This document shows, piece after piece, positions 51,796 through 59,741 of a DNA stretch of 64,000 nucleotides; positions within the stretch are counted from its first letter, which is position 1, and each line of letters starts with the position of its first letter. The notes under the pieces are model-generated. The model was given only the letters and a program-made list of their open reading frames with translations. It made no database searches and was not told where the DNA came from. The DNA is from Paenibacillus sp. MZ04-78.2 (GTDB lineage: Bacteria; Bacillota; Bacilli; Paenibacillales; NBRC-103111): the NCBI RefSeq assembly GCF_024213375.1, contig NZ_JANAVJ010000001.1, forward strand, positions 1-64,000, written 5' to 3'. A program made the translations under genes and the position numbers.

Positions 51796-53850
51796 CTAAT
51801 CCAGCATCTCGCTGTCGAAGATGTGCTCGCGCTGCAAATAGTGACGCAGCGGCACGTAGTCGGCCTCGGTCCAGAAATCCGGCTGCTTGACAAGCTCGGC
51901 CGCATCGTCCCTTGCCTGTTCCATCACTTCGAAGTCGGTCACCATGTCGGCGAGCCGGAAATCCGGCACCCCGCTCTGCTTCGTGCCGAAAAAATCTCCG
52001 GGCCCCCGCAATTCGAGGTCACGGCGCGCAATCTCGAAGCCGTCGTTCGTGTCCGTCATCGCCTTCAGCCGTTCCTTGCCGACTTCGTTCTTCGGATCGG
52101 CAATCAGCACGCAGTACGATTGGTGCTCGCCCCGTCCGACCCGGCCCCGCAGCTGGTGAAGCTGCGATAGTCCGAACCGGTCGGCGTCATAGACGACCAT
52201 CAGCGTAGCGTTGGGCACGTCCACGCCGACCTCAATAACCGTCGTCGAGACCAGGACATGAAGCTGGCCTTGGCTGAACTCGCGCATCACACCGTCCTTC
52301 TCCGCCGGGGCCATCCGTCCATGCAGCAGCCCGACCTTATATTCCGGAAAAGCAAATTGAAGCTGCGCGTGCACATCAATCGCGTTCTGCACGTCGAGCT
52401 TCTCGGATTCCTCGATCAGCGGACAGATGACATACGCTTGCCGCCCTGCGGCCACCTCGCGGCGAATAAAGCCAAGGACGCGCTCCAGCATATTGTGCGT
52501 CACCGCATACGTCTGAATCGGCTTGCGTCCCTTAGGGAGCTCCCGCAGCGTCGAGACGTCCATATCGCCAAAAGCGGTAATCGCGAGCGTCCGCGGAATC
52601 GGCGTCGCCGTCATCGTGAGCACGTCCGGATTCATCCCTTTACGGCGCAGTATGCTGCGCTGCTGTACGCCGAAGCGATGCTGCTCGTCCGTAACGACGA
52701 GTCCGAGCCGGCGGAAAAACACATCCTCTTGAATGAGCGCATGGGTGCCGACAATGATGTCGATCATCCCCATCTGCAGCGAGCCGAGCACATCCCGGCG
52801 CTGCCGCTCCGTCAAGCTGCCGGTCAGCAGCGCCGTCTGGATGCCGTACGGCTCGAACAAGCGGTCGAGCGAGCGCTTGTGCTGTTCCGCAAGAATTTCC
52901 GTCGGCACCATAAGCGCGCCTTGATAGCCGGCCTTGACGACAGCAAAAAGCGCCACCGCCGCGACGACGGTTTTTCCCGCGCCCACATCGCCCTGCAGCA
53001 GGCGGTTCATACAGAAAGGCTGCTGCAAATTATGAAGAATTTCGGCCAGCACGTTTTTCTGGGAAGCCGTTAATGTGAACGGCAGCGCGCGTACAAACGC
53101 GCGGACAGCCGGCAAATCTACGGGGTGTGCGACCCCGTCCGCCCGGTCGTGATTCAGCGAGCGGTACGCCTGCATCTTGAGCTGGAACAAGAACAGTTCC
53201 TCGTACACCATCCGGCGTCTCGCCCGCTGCCCCTGCTCCATACTGCCCGGCAGATGCAGCAGGGCGACCGCCTGCTTGCGGGGCAACAGATTGTATTTGC
53301 GCAGCAGCTTGCCTGGAAGCACCTCGGAAATGAGATCGCCGAATTGCAGCAGCGCTTGCTTCGTCGTTTGCCGAAACCACTTTTGCGTAATCGATCCCGT
53401 TATCGAATAAACCGGCTGCAGCGTCCCGGTCTGCGACGTGCCGCGGCCCGGGAATTCCACCTCCGTCACGGTCAAGTGCAGCCGCTTCTGGTCCCATTTT
53501 CCGGTCAAGACGATATCCGTACCGGCGGTCAGCTTGTCCTTCAAAAAATGGCGGTTGAACCAGACGGCCGTAATGAAGAGCGGATCGACTACGATTTTGC
53601 AGGTCATGCGCGATTTGGTACGCCCGTACATTTGCACCTGGGGAACCCCCGCGACCGTGCCCTGCACCGTAATCCGGTCTCCGTCCTTCACCTGCGTCAA
53701 ATCGCGAAGCGTGTAATCCTCGTAGCGGAAAGGATAATAATCGAGGAGCTCTCCGACGCTCGAGATGCCGAGCGCAAGCAGCTCCTCGGGCTTCTTGCCT
53801 TTGACGCCGGACACCTTCGTGACCGGAAGCGAATAAAGATCCAAGGTCAT
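51796..53850 (-). CDS. recG: ATP-dependent DNA helicase RecG
   Basis: RecG reverses stalled forks and processes Holliday junctions. The N-terminal wedge OB-fold (about 60-150) is followed by superfamily 2 helicase motifs: I LLQGDVGAGKTVVA near 293, II DEQHRFG near 395, III TMTATPIPRTLA near 420, and VI QLRGRVGRGEHQSYC near 580. 684 residues from ATG 53850, which lies just after the degV stop and has no own strong ribosome site, so coupling is likely. Confidence 0.98.
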   Translation of the reverse strand: MTLDLYSLPVTKVSGVKGKKPEELLALGISSVGELLDYYPFRYEDYTLRDLTQVKDGDRITVQGTVAGVPQVQMYGRTKSRMTCKIVVDPLFITAVWFNRHFLKDKLTAGTDIVLTGKWDQKRLHLTVTEVEFPGRGTSQTGTLQPVYSITGSITQKWFRQTTKQALLQFGDLISEVLPGKLLRKYNLLPRKQAVALLHLPGSMEQGQRARRRMVYEELFLFQLKMQAYRSLNHDRADGVAHPVDLPAVRAFVRALPFTLTASQKNVLAEILHNLQQPFCMNRLLQGDVGAGKTVVAAVALFAVVKAGYQGALMVPTEILAEQHKRSLDRLFEPYGIQTALLTGSLTERQRRDVLGSLQMGMIDIIVGTHALIQEDVFFRRLGLVVTDEQHRFGVQQRSILRRKGMNPDVLTMTATPIPRTLAITAFGDMDVSTLRELPKGRKPIQTYAVTHNMLERVLGFIRREVAAGRQAYVICPLIEESEKLDVQNAIDVHAQLQFAFPEYKVGLLHGRMAPAEKDGVMREFSQGQLHVLVSTTVIEVGVDVPNATLMVVYDADRFGLSQLHQLRGRVGRGEHQSYCVLIADPKNEVGKERLKAMTDTNDGFEIARRDLELRGPGDFFGTKQSGVPDFRLADMVTDFEVMEQARDDAAELVKQPDFWTEADYVPLRHYLQREHIFDSEMLD

Positions 53851-53851
53851 A

Positions 53852-54703
53852 TCAGACCGGTATGGCAATGGTCGCTACGGTTCCGGGTCCGACATGCGCT
53901 CCGATGACGGGCCCGATATGCGTGTAGTGCACGCTTTTTACATCAAAATGCTGCTTCAGCAGAGCGCAAAACTGCTCCGCCGTCTCGCGTCCGGTCGTAT
54001 AAGCCACGACCAAATCGATCGGTTTGCTGGCGTAATCCTGCTGCAGCAGCTCGACGATCCGGTTCATCGCTTTCTTCTGTCCGCGAACCTTATCGACGGA
54101 GAACACGACTCCGTCATCGTTGACCGACAGAATCGGCTTAATATTAAGCAAGGAGCCGAAGAGTGCCGCAGCCTTGCCGATCCGTCCGCCCTTATGCAAA
54201 TACTCGAGCGTATCCACCAAAAAATAAAGCCCGAAGCTTTGGCGCAGCGACGCAATCCGTTCCAAAATTTCCGACTTGCTCTTCCCCTGCTTTGCCGCTT
54301 CTGCGGCAGCTATGACGAGCATGCCGATGCCAATGGAAGCCGACCGGCTATCTACCACCTCGATATCCGCCTTCTCGTCGATCAACGATTTCGCCACGAG
54401 GGCGGACTGGTACGTACCGCTCATCTGCGATGATAAATGAATCGAGATGATCGAGTCGGCGCCTTCCGCCGCAAGCCTCTGATACACTTGGATGAAATCG
54501 GCCGGCGACGGCTGCGATGTGGTCGGAAAAATACCGGACGAGGACAGCTTGTCATAAAATTGCTCCGGACCCATATCGACCCCGTCGCGAAATGCCTCCG
54601 AGCCGAACAATACTTTAAGCGGCACCATCTCAATGCCGAGCCGCTCCCGCAGGTCGGCCGGAATATCCGCCGTGCTGTCCGTTACAATACGAACCTGGCT
54701 CAA
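53852..54703 (-). CDS. DegV-family fatty acid-binding protein (FakB-like)
   Basis: DegV/FakB proteins hold a fatty acid while FakA phosphorylates it. Family motifs: IVTDSTADIP (6-15), HLSSQMSGTYQSA near 93 and DTLEYLHKGGRIG near 163. 283 residues. The TTG start has GAGGGAGG close upstream. FakA is the adjacent upstream gene, supporting a kinase/binding-protein pair. Which fatty acid is bound cannot be read from sequence. Confidence 0.93.
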   Translation of the reverse strand: MSQVRIVTDSTADIPADLRERLGIEMVPLKVLFGSEAFRDGVDMGPEQFYDKLSSSGIFPTTSQPSPADFIQVYQRLAAEGADSIISIHLSSQMSGTYQSALVAKSLIDEKADIEVVDSRSASIGIGMLVIAAAEAAKQGKSKSEILERIASLRQSFGLYFLVDTLEYLHKGGRIGKAAALFGSLLNIKPILSVNDDGVVFSVDKVRGQKKAMNRIVELLQQDYASKPIDLVVAYTTGRETAEQFCALLKQHFDVKSVHYTHIGPVIGAHVGPGTVATIAIPV

Positions 54704-54764
54704 TAGCCTCCCTCAATTCTTTGTAAAGTTTTGATCTAAAGACATAGCTTTGAAAACGAACCGC

Positions 54765-56582
54765 TTATTCCGCGGAAATGATGTAGTAATAGAGCGGCTG
54801 TCCGCCATCCTGCACTTCAACTTCCACCTCTTGATACGTTTGTTCGACATACCCGACAAGCTCCTCGGTCTGCTCCTGCACCGCATCCGCTCCGGTATAC
54901 AAAGTCACGATCTCCGCACCCGCATCCAGCATGGAGTCGATCAGCTTTTTGCAGGAATCGACGAGGTCCGGGGCCGAGGAAACGATGCGGCCGTTATGAA
55001 TGCCGATATAGTCGCCCTCTTTAATATCGATCCCGTCCATTTGCGTGTCGCGTACGGCATGGGTGATTTGACCGGCCTGTACCTGCTGCAGCGCCCGCTG
55101 CATTTCGCCGATGTTTTCTTCGGGAGCCGCCTCCTCCTGGAATGCGATGACAGCGGCAATGCCTTGCGGAATCGACTTGCTGGGAACAACGACAACCTGC
55201 TTATCCTCCACAAGCTCCACGGCCTGCTGCGCAGCCAGGATGATGTTCGAATTGTTCGGAAGCACGAACACCGTTCTCGCTTCGACCTCGCTGACGGCGC
55301 GGACGATATCTTCGGTGCTCGGGTTCATAGTTTGTCCGCCGTGCAGAATCCGGTCGACACCCAGGCTGCCGAAAATACCGGAGATGCCTTCCCCCGCGGA
55401 TACGGCAACAAAGCCGTACGGCTTAAGCTCGCGGGACGGACCGTTCGCCGCATGGACGGTCGGCTTGCCGAGTTCGAGCTCTCTGGCCGCGTCCAGCAAA
55501 TGCGTCGCCTTGGCCAATGCCGCGACCGCACCGGACGGTCCGGCCTCCTCCATCAGAAGATGCGTATGCTGATCGCGCATATTTTCAATTTTGATCCGGC
55601 TAAGATCGCCGTAATTCTGGGCCAGATTCATAACGCTGCCCGGGAATTCCGCATGGATGTGTACTTTGACCAAATCGTCGTCGGCCACGACAAGCAGGGA
55701 ATCGCCGAAGGCAGACAGCTCCTCGCGGAACAGAGCCTCGTCAAACTTGCGGCCGTTCAGCTTACCCGGATTCAGCGTCACCATAAACTCCGTACAATAG
55801 CCGAACTCGATATCCTCCGTCGCCAGCTTTGCTTGCACACGCTCGTGACCTGTAAAATCAAACGCCGCCGCAACCGACTCAAGCGTCTCCTCCAGCGGCT
55901 GCACCGCGCCAAAAGCGACGTACGGCATATCGGGCGGCTCCTCCGCAGGCGCTTCCTCCTCCATGTCCAGAACGGACACAAAGCCCTCGTAGATATACAC
56001 AAGCCCTTGTCCGCCCGAATCGACGACGCCCACCTGCTTCAGCACGGGAAGCATGTCCGGTGTTTTAGCCAGCGCCTCTTTCGCTTTATCCAGCAATTCC
56101 GCCATCACGACAGCGACATCCGGCTGCCGCTTAGCGGTCTGTACGCCCTGCCTCGCCGCTTCCTTGGCTACGGTCAGAATCGTACCTTCCACAGGCTTGA
56201 CAACGGCTTTGTAGGCCATATCCACGCCGTTCTGAAACGCCGCAGCCACCTGCTGGGCATTGGCCGAAGGCAGGTCAGATACGGCTTTGGCGAAACCGCG
56301 GAACAACTGTGACAAAATCACGCCCGAGTTGCCGCGAGCGCCCATCAGCAAGCCTTTGGCAAGCGCTTCAGCTGTTTTACCCAAGTGGTCCGACGGACGG
56401 CGCCGGAGCTCTTCCACCCCGGAAGTCAAGGTCAAATTCATATTCGTGCCCGTATCGCCGTCCGGTACCGGAAAGACGTTGAGCGCATTGACCCGCTCTG
56501 TGTTCGTCGTCAGCCTATGCGCTCCCGCTTCTACCATTCGGATGAAATCTTGTCCATTCATTTCTTTTAAGCGCCTACCCAA
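54765..56582 (-). CDS. fakA: Fatty acid kinase FakA (YloV; DAK-like)
   Basis: FakA phosphorylates fatty acids presented by FakB for phospholipid synthesis. The N-terminal DhaL-type kinase domain has FPVPDGDTGTNMNLTL (about 37-52), with the metal-binding aspartates, and GLLMGARGNSGVILSQLFRG near 92; the middle and C-terminal domains are FakA-specific (VFVLPNNSNI near 430). 605 residues from a TTG at 56582, chosen for AAAGGGGAA seven bases upstream; ATG 56561 is possible. It follows yloU by 77 bases. Confidence 0.95.
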   Translation of the reverse strand: MGRRLKEMNGQDFIRMVEAGAHRLTTNTERVNALNVFPVPDGDTGTNMNLTLTSGVEELRRRPSDHLGKTAEALAKGLLMGARGNSGVILSQLFRGFAKAVSDLPSANAQQVAAAFQNGVDMAYKAVVKPVEGTILTVAKEAARQGVQTAKRQPDVAVVMAELLDKAKEALAKTPDMLPVLKQVGVVDSGGQGLVYIYEGFVSVLDMEEEAPAEEPPDMPYVAFGAVQPLEETLESVAAAFDFTGHERVQAKLATEDIEFGYCTEFMVTLNPGKLNGRKFDEALFREELSAFGDSLLVVADDDLVKVHIHAEFPGSVMNLAQNYGDLSRIKIENMRDQHTHLLMEEAGPSGAVAALAKATHLLDAARELELGKPTVHAANGPSRELKPYGFVAVSAGEGISGIFGSLGVDRILHGGQTMNPSTEDIVRAVSEVEARTVFVLPNNSNIILAAQQAVELVEDKQVVVVPSKSIPQGIAAVIAFQEEAAPEENIGEMQRALQQVQAGQITHAVRDTQMDGIDIKEGDYIGIHNGRIVSSAPDLVDSCKKLIDSMLDAGAEIVTLYTGADAVQEQTEELVGYVEQTYQEVEVEVQDGGQPLYYYIISAE

Positions 56583-56659
56583 AAGACCGTTCCCCTTTCG
56601 CTATAACCCTGTTGGCGATCCATAACATGTTTCGGCCACAACCGCTGTCATCACAGGTC

Positions 56660-57025
56660 TCATTCCGCAATCCTCACGCCTTGGACAAAAATGTTCACGT
56701 TAGCCACTTGCAGGCCCGCGACTTCTTCGAGCATGTATTTTACTTTGCTCTGCACGTTATGCGCCACGACCGAAATTTTCGTGCCATAGCTGACAACGAT
56801 ATATAAATCAATGGTCAGGACATCCTGCTCGTTGCGGCGAACCTCGACTCCCCGACGCAAATTGTCCACGCGCAGCAGTTCAGCAATACCGTCCTTGAGA
56901 TTGAGCGAAGCCATCCCGACTAGTCCGTAGCAGTCCAACGCCGCCGAACCCGCAAGTGAGGCGATTACTTCGTCCGTAACATAGATTTTTCCATATTCTG
57001 AAGCCAGTTCGATTGTCATCTCCAT
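56660..57025 (-). CDS. yloU: Asp23/Gls24 family protein YloU
   Basis: The 121-residue protein belongs to DUF322/Asp23: GKIYVTDEVIASLAGSAALD near the start, YGLVGMAS, and a C-terminal VVAHNVQSKVKYMLEEVAGL helix. These proteins affect cell-envelope homeostasis, by a mechanism that is unclear. It stands before fakA as in B. subtilis. ATG 57025 or 57019 both fit AAGGAGCTGT. Confidence 0.92.
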   Translation of the reverse strand: MEMTIELASEYGKIYVTDEVIASLAGSAALDCYGLVGMASLNLKDGIAELLRVDNLRRGVEVRRNEQDVLTIDLYIVVSYGTKISVVAHNVQSKVKYMLEEVAGLQVANVNIFVQGVRIAE

Positions 57026-57134
57026 ACAGCTCCTTCGATCCCAAAATTAGCATGGACTACGAATCATTGTACTATATTCGCCGCAAGAAATAAATAAAAC
57101 GCAGGCCCCAGGGGAAGAAAACGAAGAAGCTGCG

Positions 57135-57164
57135 TTGACGGCGTTTAGGCCGCTGTGATATGAT
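57135..57164 (+). promoter_or_regulatory. rpmB promoter
   Basis: TTGACG (57135-57140) and TATGAT (57159-57164), 18 apart, 47 bases before the rpmB ATG. A yloU promoter must lie in the same divergent gap but is not clear. Confidence 0.65.
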
Positions 57165-57211
57165 GTTTAAGTGTGTTTTTGAAGCGTGTAAGCTTTAAGG
57201 AGGTGTAATCA

Positions 57212-57400
57212 ATGTCCCGCAAATGTTTTATCACAGGTAAAGGCCCGGGTACCGGCAACCACGTATCCCATGCGAACAACAAAGCGAAACGCACTTGGGG
57301 TGTCAACGTTCAAAAGGTTCGCATTCTGGTCGACGGCAAACCGAAACGCGTTTGGGTGAGCACGAAAGCCCTGAAATCCGGAAAAGTAACTCGCGTGTAA
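57212..57400 (+). CDS. rpmB: 50S ribosomal protein L28
   Basis: L28 joins late in 50S assembly. The 62 residues start [20 protein letters not shown] and continue with [17 protein letters not shown], the family signature; only Cys5 is present, so this is a non-zinc form. AAGGAGGTG is the ribosome site. It runs opposite to its neighbours, as in B. subtilis, and ends in a strong terminator. Confidence 0.98.
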   Translation: MSRKCFITGKGPGTGNHVSHANNKAKRTWGVNVQKVRILVDGKPKRVWVSTKALKSGKVTRV

Positions 57401-57417
57401 TCTGCGTCCGCAGACAA

Positions 57418-57445
57418 AAAGCACCTGGCTCAGGTGCTTTTTTTA
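57418..57445 (+). terminator. rpmB intrinsic terminator
   Basis: AAAGCACCTG and CAGGTGCTTT with a three-base loop, then TTTTT. Confidence 0.92.
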
Positions 57446-57475
57446 GTTGGCAAGAATGAATCCTTGACAAACGCG

Positions 57476-57550
57476 CTTGTCTTGCAAGACAAGGACGGCT
57501 GAGCCGTTGATCCTGGGTGCGGCGCCTGCCCTAGCCCGGCAGCCAGCGCC
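57476..57550. other. Structured noncoding interval between rpmB and spoVM
   Basis: Three tandem hairpins and no gene: a perfect 18-base palindrome CTTGTCTTGCAAGACAAG (57476-57493), ACGGCT/AGCCGT (57495-57507), and GGCGC-CTGCC with GGCAG...GCGCC (57521-57550). None has a T-run on either strand. Could hold a processed 3' end or a small RNA. Confidence 0.4.
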
Positions 57551-57571
57551 TAAGTATGGACGGGCGTACCT

Positions 57572-57652
57572 TCAGTTTTTGCTGAATGTATTAAGTACAG
57601 CCTTCACAAACCCACCCAAAAACTTCGGAAGCTTGATAGTGTAAAATTTCAT
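57572..57652 (-). CDS. spoVM: Stage V sporulation protein M (26 aa)
   Basis: SpoVM is a tiny amphipathic helix that recognises the curved forespore membrane and anchors SpoIVA for coat assembly. The peptide begins MKFYTIKLPKFLGGFVKA, nearly the same as B. subtilis SpoVM, with the key Pro9 kept. A longer open frame extends upstream, but GGAGGGAGGGTGC directly ahead of ATG 57652 fixes this start. It occupies the conserved place next to rpmB. Confidence 0.95.
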   Translation of the reverse strand: MKFYTIKLPKFLGGFVKAVLNTFSKN

Positions 57653-57669
57653 TTTGCACCCTCCCTCCA

Positions 57670-57717
57670 GACTTTGCGCAGCAAAGTCAGCATCGCTTGG
57701 CTTTGCGACGCAAAGCC
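57670..57717 (-). promoter_or_regulatory. Two look-alike hairpins upstream of spoVM
   Basis: GACTTTGC/GCAAAGTC (57670-57688) and GGCTTTGC/GCAAAGCC (57699-57717), each with a three-base loop, share the CTTTGC core and lie in the spoVM leader. They may shape the message end or be a small duplicated element. 57718-57804 shows nothing further. Confidence 0.45.
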
Positions 57718-57804
57718 GACCTCGAGCCATGCGCGCAGTAAACCACCTCGTTAAAAGTATATTCCGCTGCTCCCCAAAACGTGCCATGCAAATTCCGGGC
57801 ACCG

Positions 57805-57851
57805 AAAAAACAAAAAAGGCTACAAAAGCCGGAAGCCGTACTTTTGTAACC
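57805..57851 (-). terminator. Intrinsic terminator after the rpe-adjacent membrane protein gene
   Basis: GGCTACAAAAG (57818-57828) pairs with CTTTTGTAACC (57841-57851, one wobble); the minus strand continues TTTTTTGTTTTTTC. It closes the long rlmN-to-57907 operon before spoVM. Confidence 0.88.
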
Positions 57852-57906
57852 ATGTATATGCGACCCCCGCGCCGGTTATGCACGTCCGGGTTTTGTTTCT
57901 TTTTTC

Positions 57907-58158
57907 TCAAACCGCAGCCTGCTGCTGCTGAATAGCCAAATACACCGCGTAGAACACCGAATAAATAAAGTAAAATAAGATCGTGATCAAGACGAATGCA
58001 ATGCGCGGGCCGCGCGTCTCGTATCGCTTAAAAAACTGGATACCGACGTATATAGCCCCCAGCGAAAAGGCAAACTTCACCACGCCGTCGATAATGGAAA
58101 ACACAAACAGCAGGGCGGCGCATAGCAAACTGAAGGCAAAAATTTGCAGCGCCCGCAT
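57907..58158 (-). CDS. Small integral membrane protein, unknown
   Basis: ATG 58158 lies two bases after the rpe stop; 83 residues with two or three hydrophobic helices (LQIFAFSLLCAALLFVFSII, FAFSLGAIYVGIQFF, FVLITILFYFIYSVFYAVYL) and a Gln-rich tail. No family recognised. Its place after rpe (where B. subtilis has thiN) and before the terminator shows it ends the operon. Confidence 0.75.
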   Translation of the reverse strand: MRALQIFAFSLLCAALLFVFSIIDGVVKFAFSLGAIYVGIQFFKRYETRGPRIAFVLITILFYFIYSVFYAVYLAIQQQQAAV

Positions 58159-58159
58159 T

Positions 58160-58828
58160 TTACCGGCCGCTCCCGACTTCCCGGATCGCGCGGATCGCCT
58201 CGGCACGGTCCGGCCGGTTAAATACCGCATTCCCGGCAACGAGCACATTGGCGCCCGCTTCGGCAACGAGCTTGGCCGTCTCGGTGTTGATACCGCCGTC
58301 GACCTCGATGTCCACGTGCTGAAGTCCCCGCTCGTCCAACATGCGGCGCAGTCCGGCGATTTTGGGCAACGTCGCGGAAATAAACTTCTGCCCGCCGAAG
58401 CCGGGGTTAACCGTCATCAGCAGCACATAGTCGAGCAGCCCTTCCTCAAGCACATGCTCCAAAGCATGGAGCGAAGTGGCCGGATTCAGCACGACGCCCG
58501 CTTTGACGCCCTGCTCCTTAATATAATGAAGTGTCCGGTGCAGATGGACGCATGCCTCGGCGTGAACCGAAATAAGGTCTGCGCCTGCCTGAACGAACGA
58601 GGCGATGTAGCGGTCCGGCTGCTCAATCATCAGATGCACGTCGAGCGGTAATTTCGTTATCGGACGGATGGCTTCCACCACCAGCGGTCCGATCGTAATA
58701 TTCGGCACGAAATGTCCGTCCATCACGTCGACGTGAATCCAGTCGGCCCCGCCGCGCTCGACGTCGGCAATTTCTTCACCCAGCTTGGAAAAGTTGGCGG
58801 ATAAGATCGAAGGAGCGATATGCAGCAT
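58160..58828 (-). CDS. rpe: Ribulose-phosphate 3-epimerase
   Basis: Rpe interconverts ribulose-5-P and xylulose-5-P in the pentose phosphate pathway. The TIM-barrel signatures are [17 protein letters not shown] (4-20), [20 protein letters not shown] near 31, [18 protein letters not shown] [14 protein letters not shown] near 136 and DGGINTETA near 177. 222 residues. Its start follows the rsgA stop by one base. Confidence 0.97.
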   Translation of the reverse strand: MLHIAPSILSANFSKLGEEIADVERGGADWIHVDVMDGHFVPNITIGPLVVEAIRPITKLPLDVHLMIEQPDRYIASFVQAGADLISVHAEACVHLHRTLHYIKEQGVKAGVVLNPATSLHALEHVLEEGLLDYVLLMTVNPGFGGQKFISATLPKIAGLRRMLDERGLQHVDIEVDGGINTETAKLVAEAGANVLVAGNAVFNRPDRAEAIRAIREVGSGR

Positions 58829-58829
58829 C

Positions 58830-59741
58830 CTAGTACCTCCTCTTTTTGTCTTTAATCTCGTTCAAAAATTGAATGTAATGGTTGTACCTTGATACGGCGA
58901 TATGGCCCTCTTCTTTGGCCTCCTGAACCTTGCAGCCCGGTTCGTGCAGATGCAGGCAGCCGCGGAAGCGGCACGCTGCGGCATAAGACGCAAATTCCCG
59001 GAAAGCCCCGCTAAGCCCCTCTGCATCCACCTGCAAAAAGTCAAGCTGGCTAAAGCCCGGCGTATCGGCGATAACTCCGCCGTTCTGCAGCCGGATCAGC
59101 TCGACGTGGCGCGTCGTATGCTTGCCCCGTCCGAGCTTCATACTGATTTCGTTCGTTTCCAGCGACAGCCCCGGCACCATGGCGTTGAGCAGCGACGACT
59201 TCCCGACGCCGGACTGCCCCGCGAACACCCCGATGCGGCCCGCCAGCCGATCGTATACTTCGCTCACGCCGATGCCTTCCTTGGCGCTTGTCACAAGCAC
59301 CGGGTAGCCGACCGATTCGTAGAGCCGGATCACCGGCGCCAATTGTTCGGAAACGCTGTCAGGCGAACTTCCTTCGGACATGAGATCATGCTTGGTCAAG
59401 CAGATCAGCGTATCGAGTCCGGCGCTTTCCGTATGAACCAGAAACTTGTCCAGCAGCGGCAAATTAAGCGCCGGCTCGGTCACCGAGAACACCAGTACGG
59501 CCAAATCGATATTTGCCACCGGCGGCCGGATCAGCTCGGAGGAGCGGGGAAGAATTTCGTCAACCATTCCTTCCCCGTTCTCCGTCAGCCCGAACACCAC
59601 GCGGTCGCCGACAAGCGGCGAAATGCCGCGCTTCTTGAAAATGCCTCTCGCCCGACATCGCACCGATTCGGTCGTTTGCGCGTCGTCGGCAAGCACATAA
59701 TAATATCCGCTTAGCGCCTTCACGATTAATCCGGTTGGCAT
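58830..59741 (-). CDS. rsgA: Ribosome small-subunit GTPase RsgA (YloQ/CpgA)
   Basis: RsgA checks the 30S decoding centre during maturation. An OB-fold (1-75) precedes a circularly permuted GTPase: TKHD (G4) near 117, [14 protein letters not shown] (G1) near 178, [10 protein letters not shown] (G3) near 227; the zinc site [14 protein letters not shown] follows near 250. 303 residues. Its ATG overlaps the prkC stop by one base (TAATG). Confidence 0.97.
   Translation of the reverse strand: MPTGLIVKALSGYYYVLADDAQTTESVRCRARGIFKKRGISPLVGDRVVFGLTENGEGMVDEILPRSSELIRPPVANIDLAVLVFSVTEPALNLPLLDKFLVHTESAGLDTLICLTKHDLMSEGSSPDSVSEQLAPVIRLYESVGYPVLVTSAKEGIGVSEVYDRLAGRIGVFAGQSGVGKSSLLNAMVPGLSLETNEISMKLGRGKHTTRHVELIRLQNGGVIADTPGFSQLDFLQVDAEGLSGAFREFASYAAACRFRGCLHLHEPGCKVQEAKEEGHIAVSRYNHYIQFLNEIKDKKRRY

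Noticed and set aside
54750-56312. 520-codon plus-strand open frame
   Set aside because: Antisense to fakA; no ribosome site and His/Arg/Leu-rich shadow composition.
57653-57910. N-terminal extension of the spoVM frame to 112 codons
   Set aside because: SpoVM is 26 residues; a strong ribosome site precedes ATG 57652, and the extension crosses a terminator and two hairpins.
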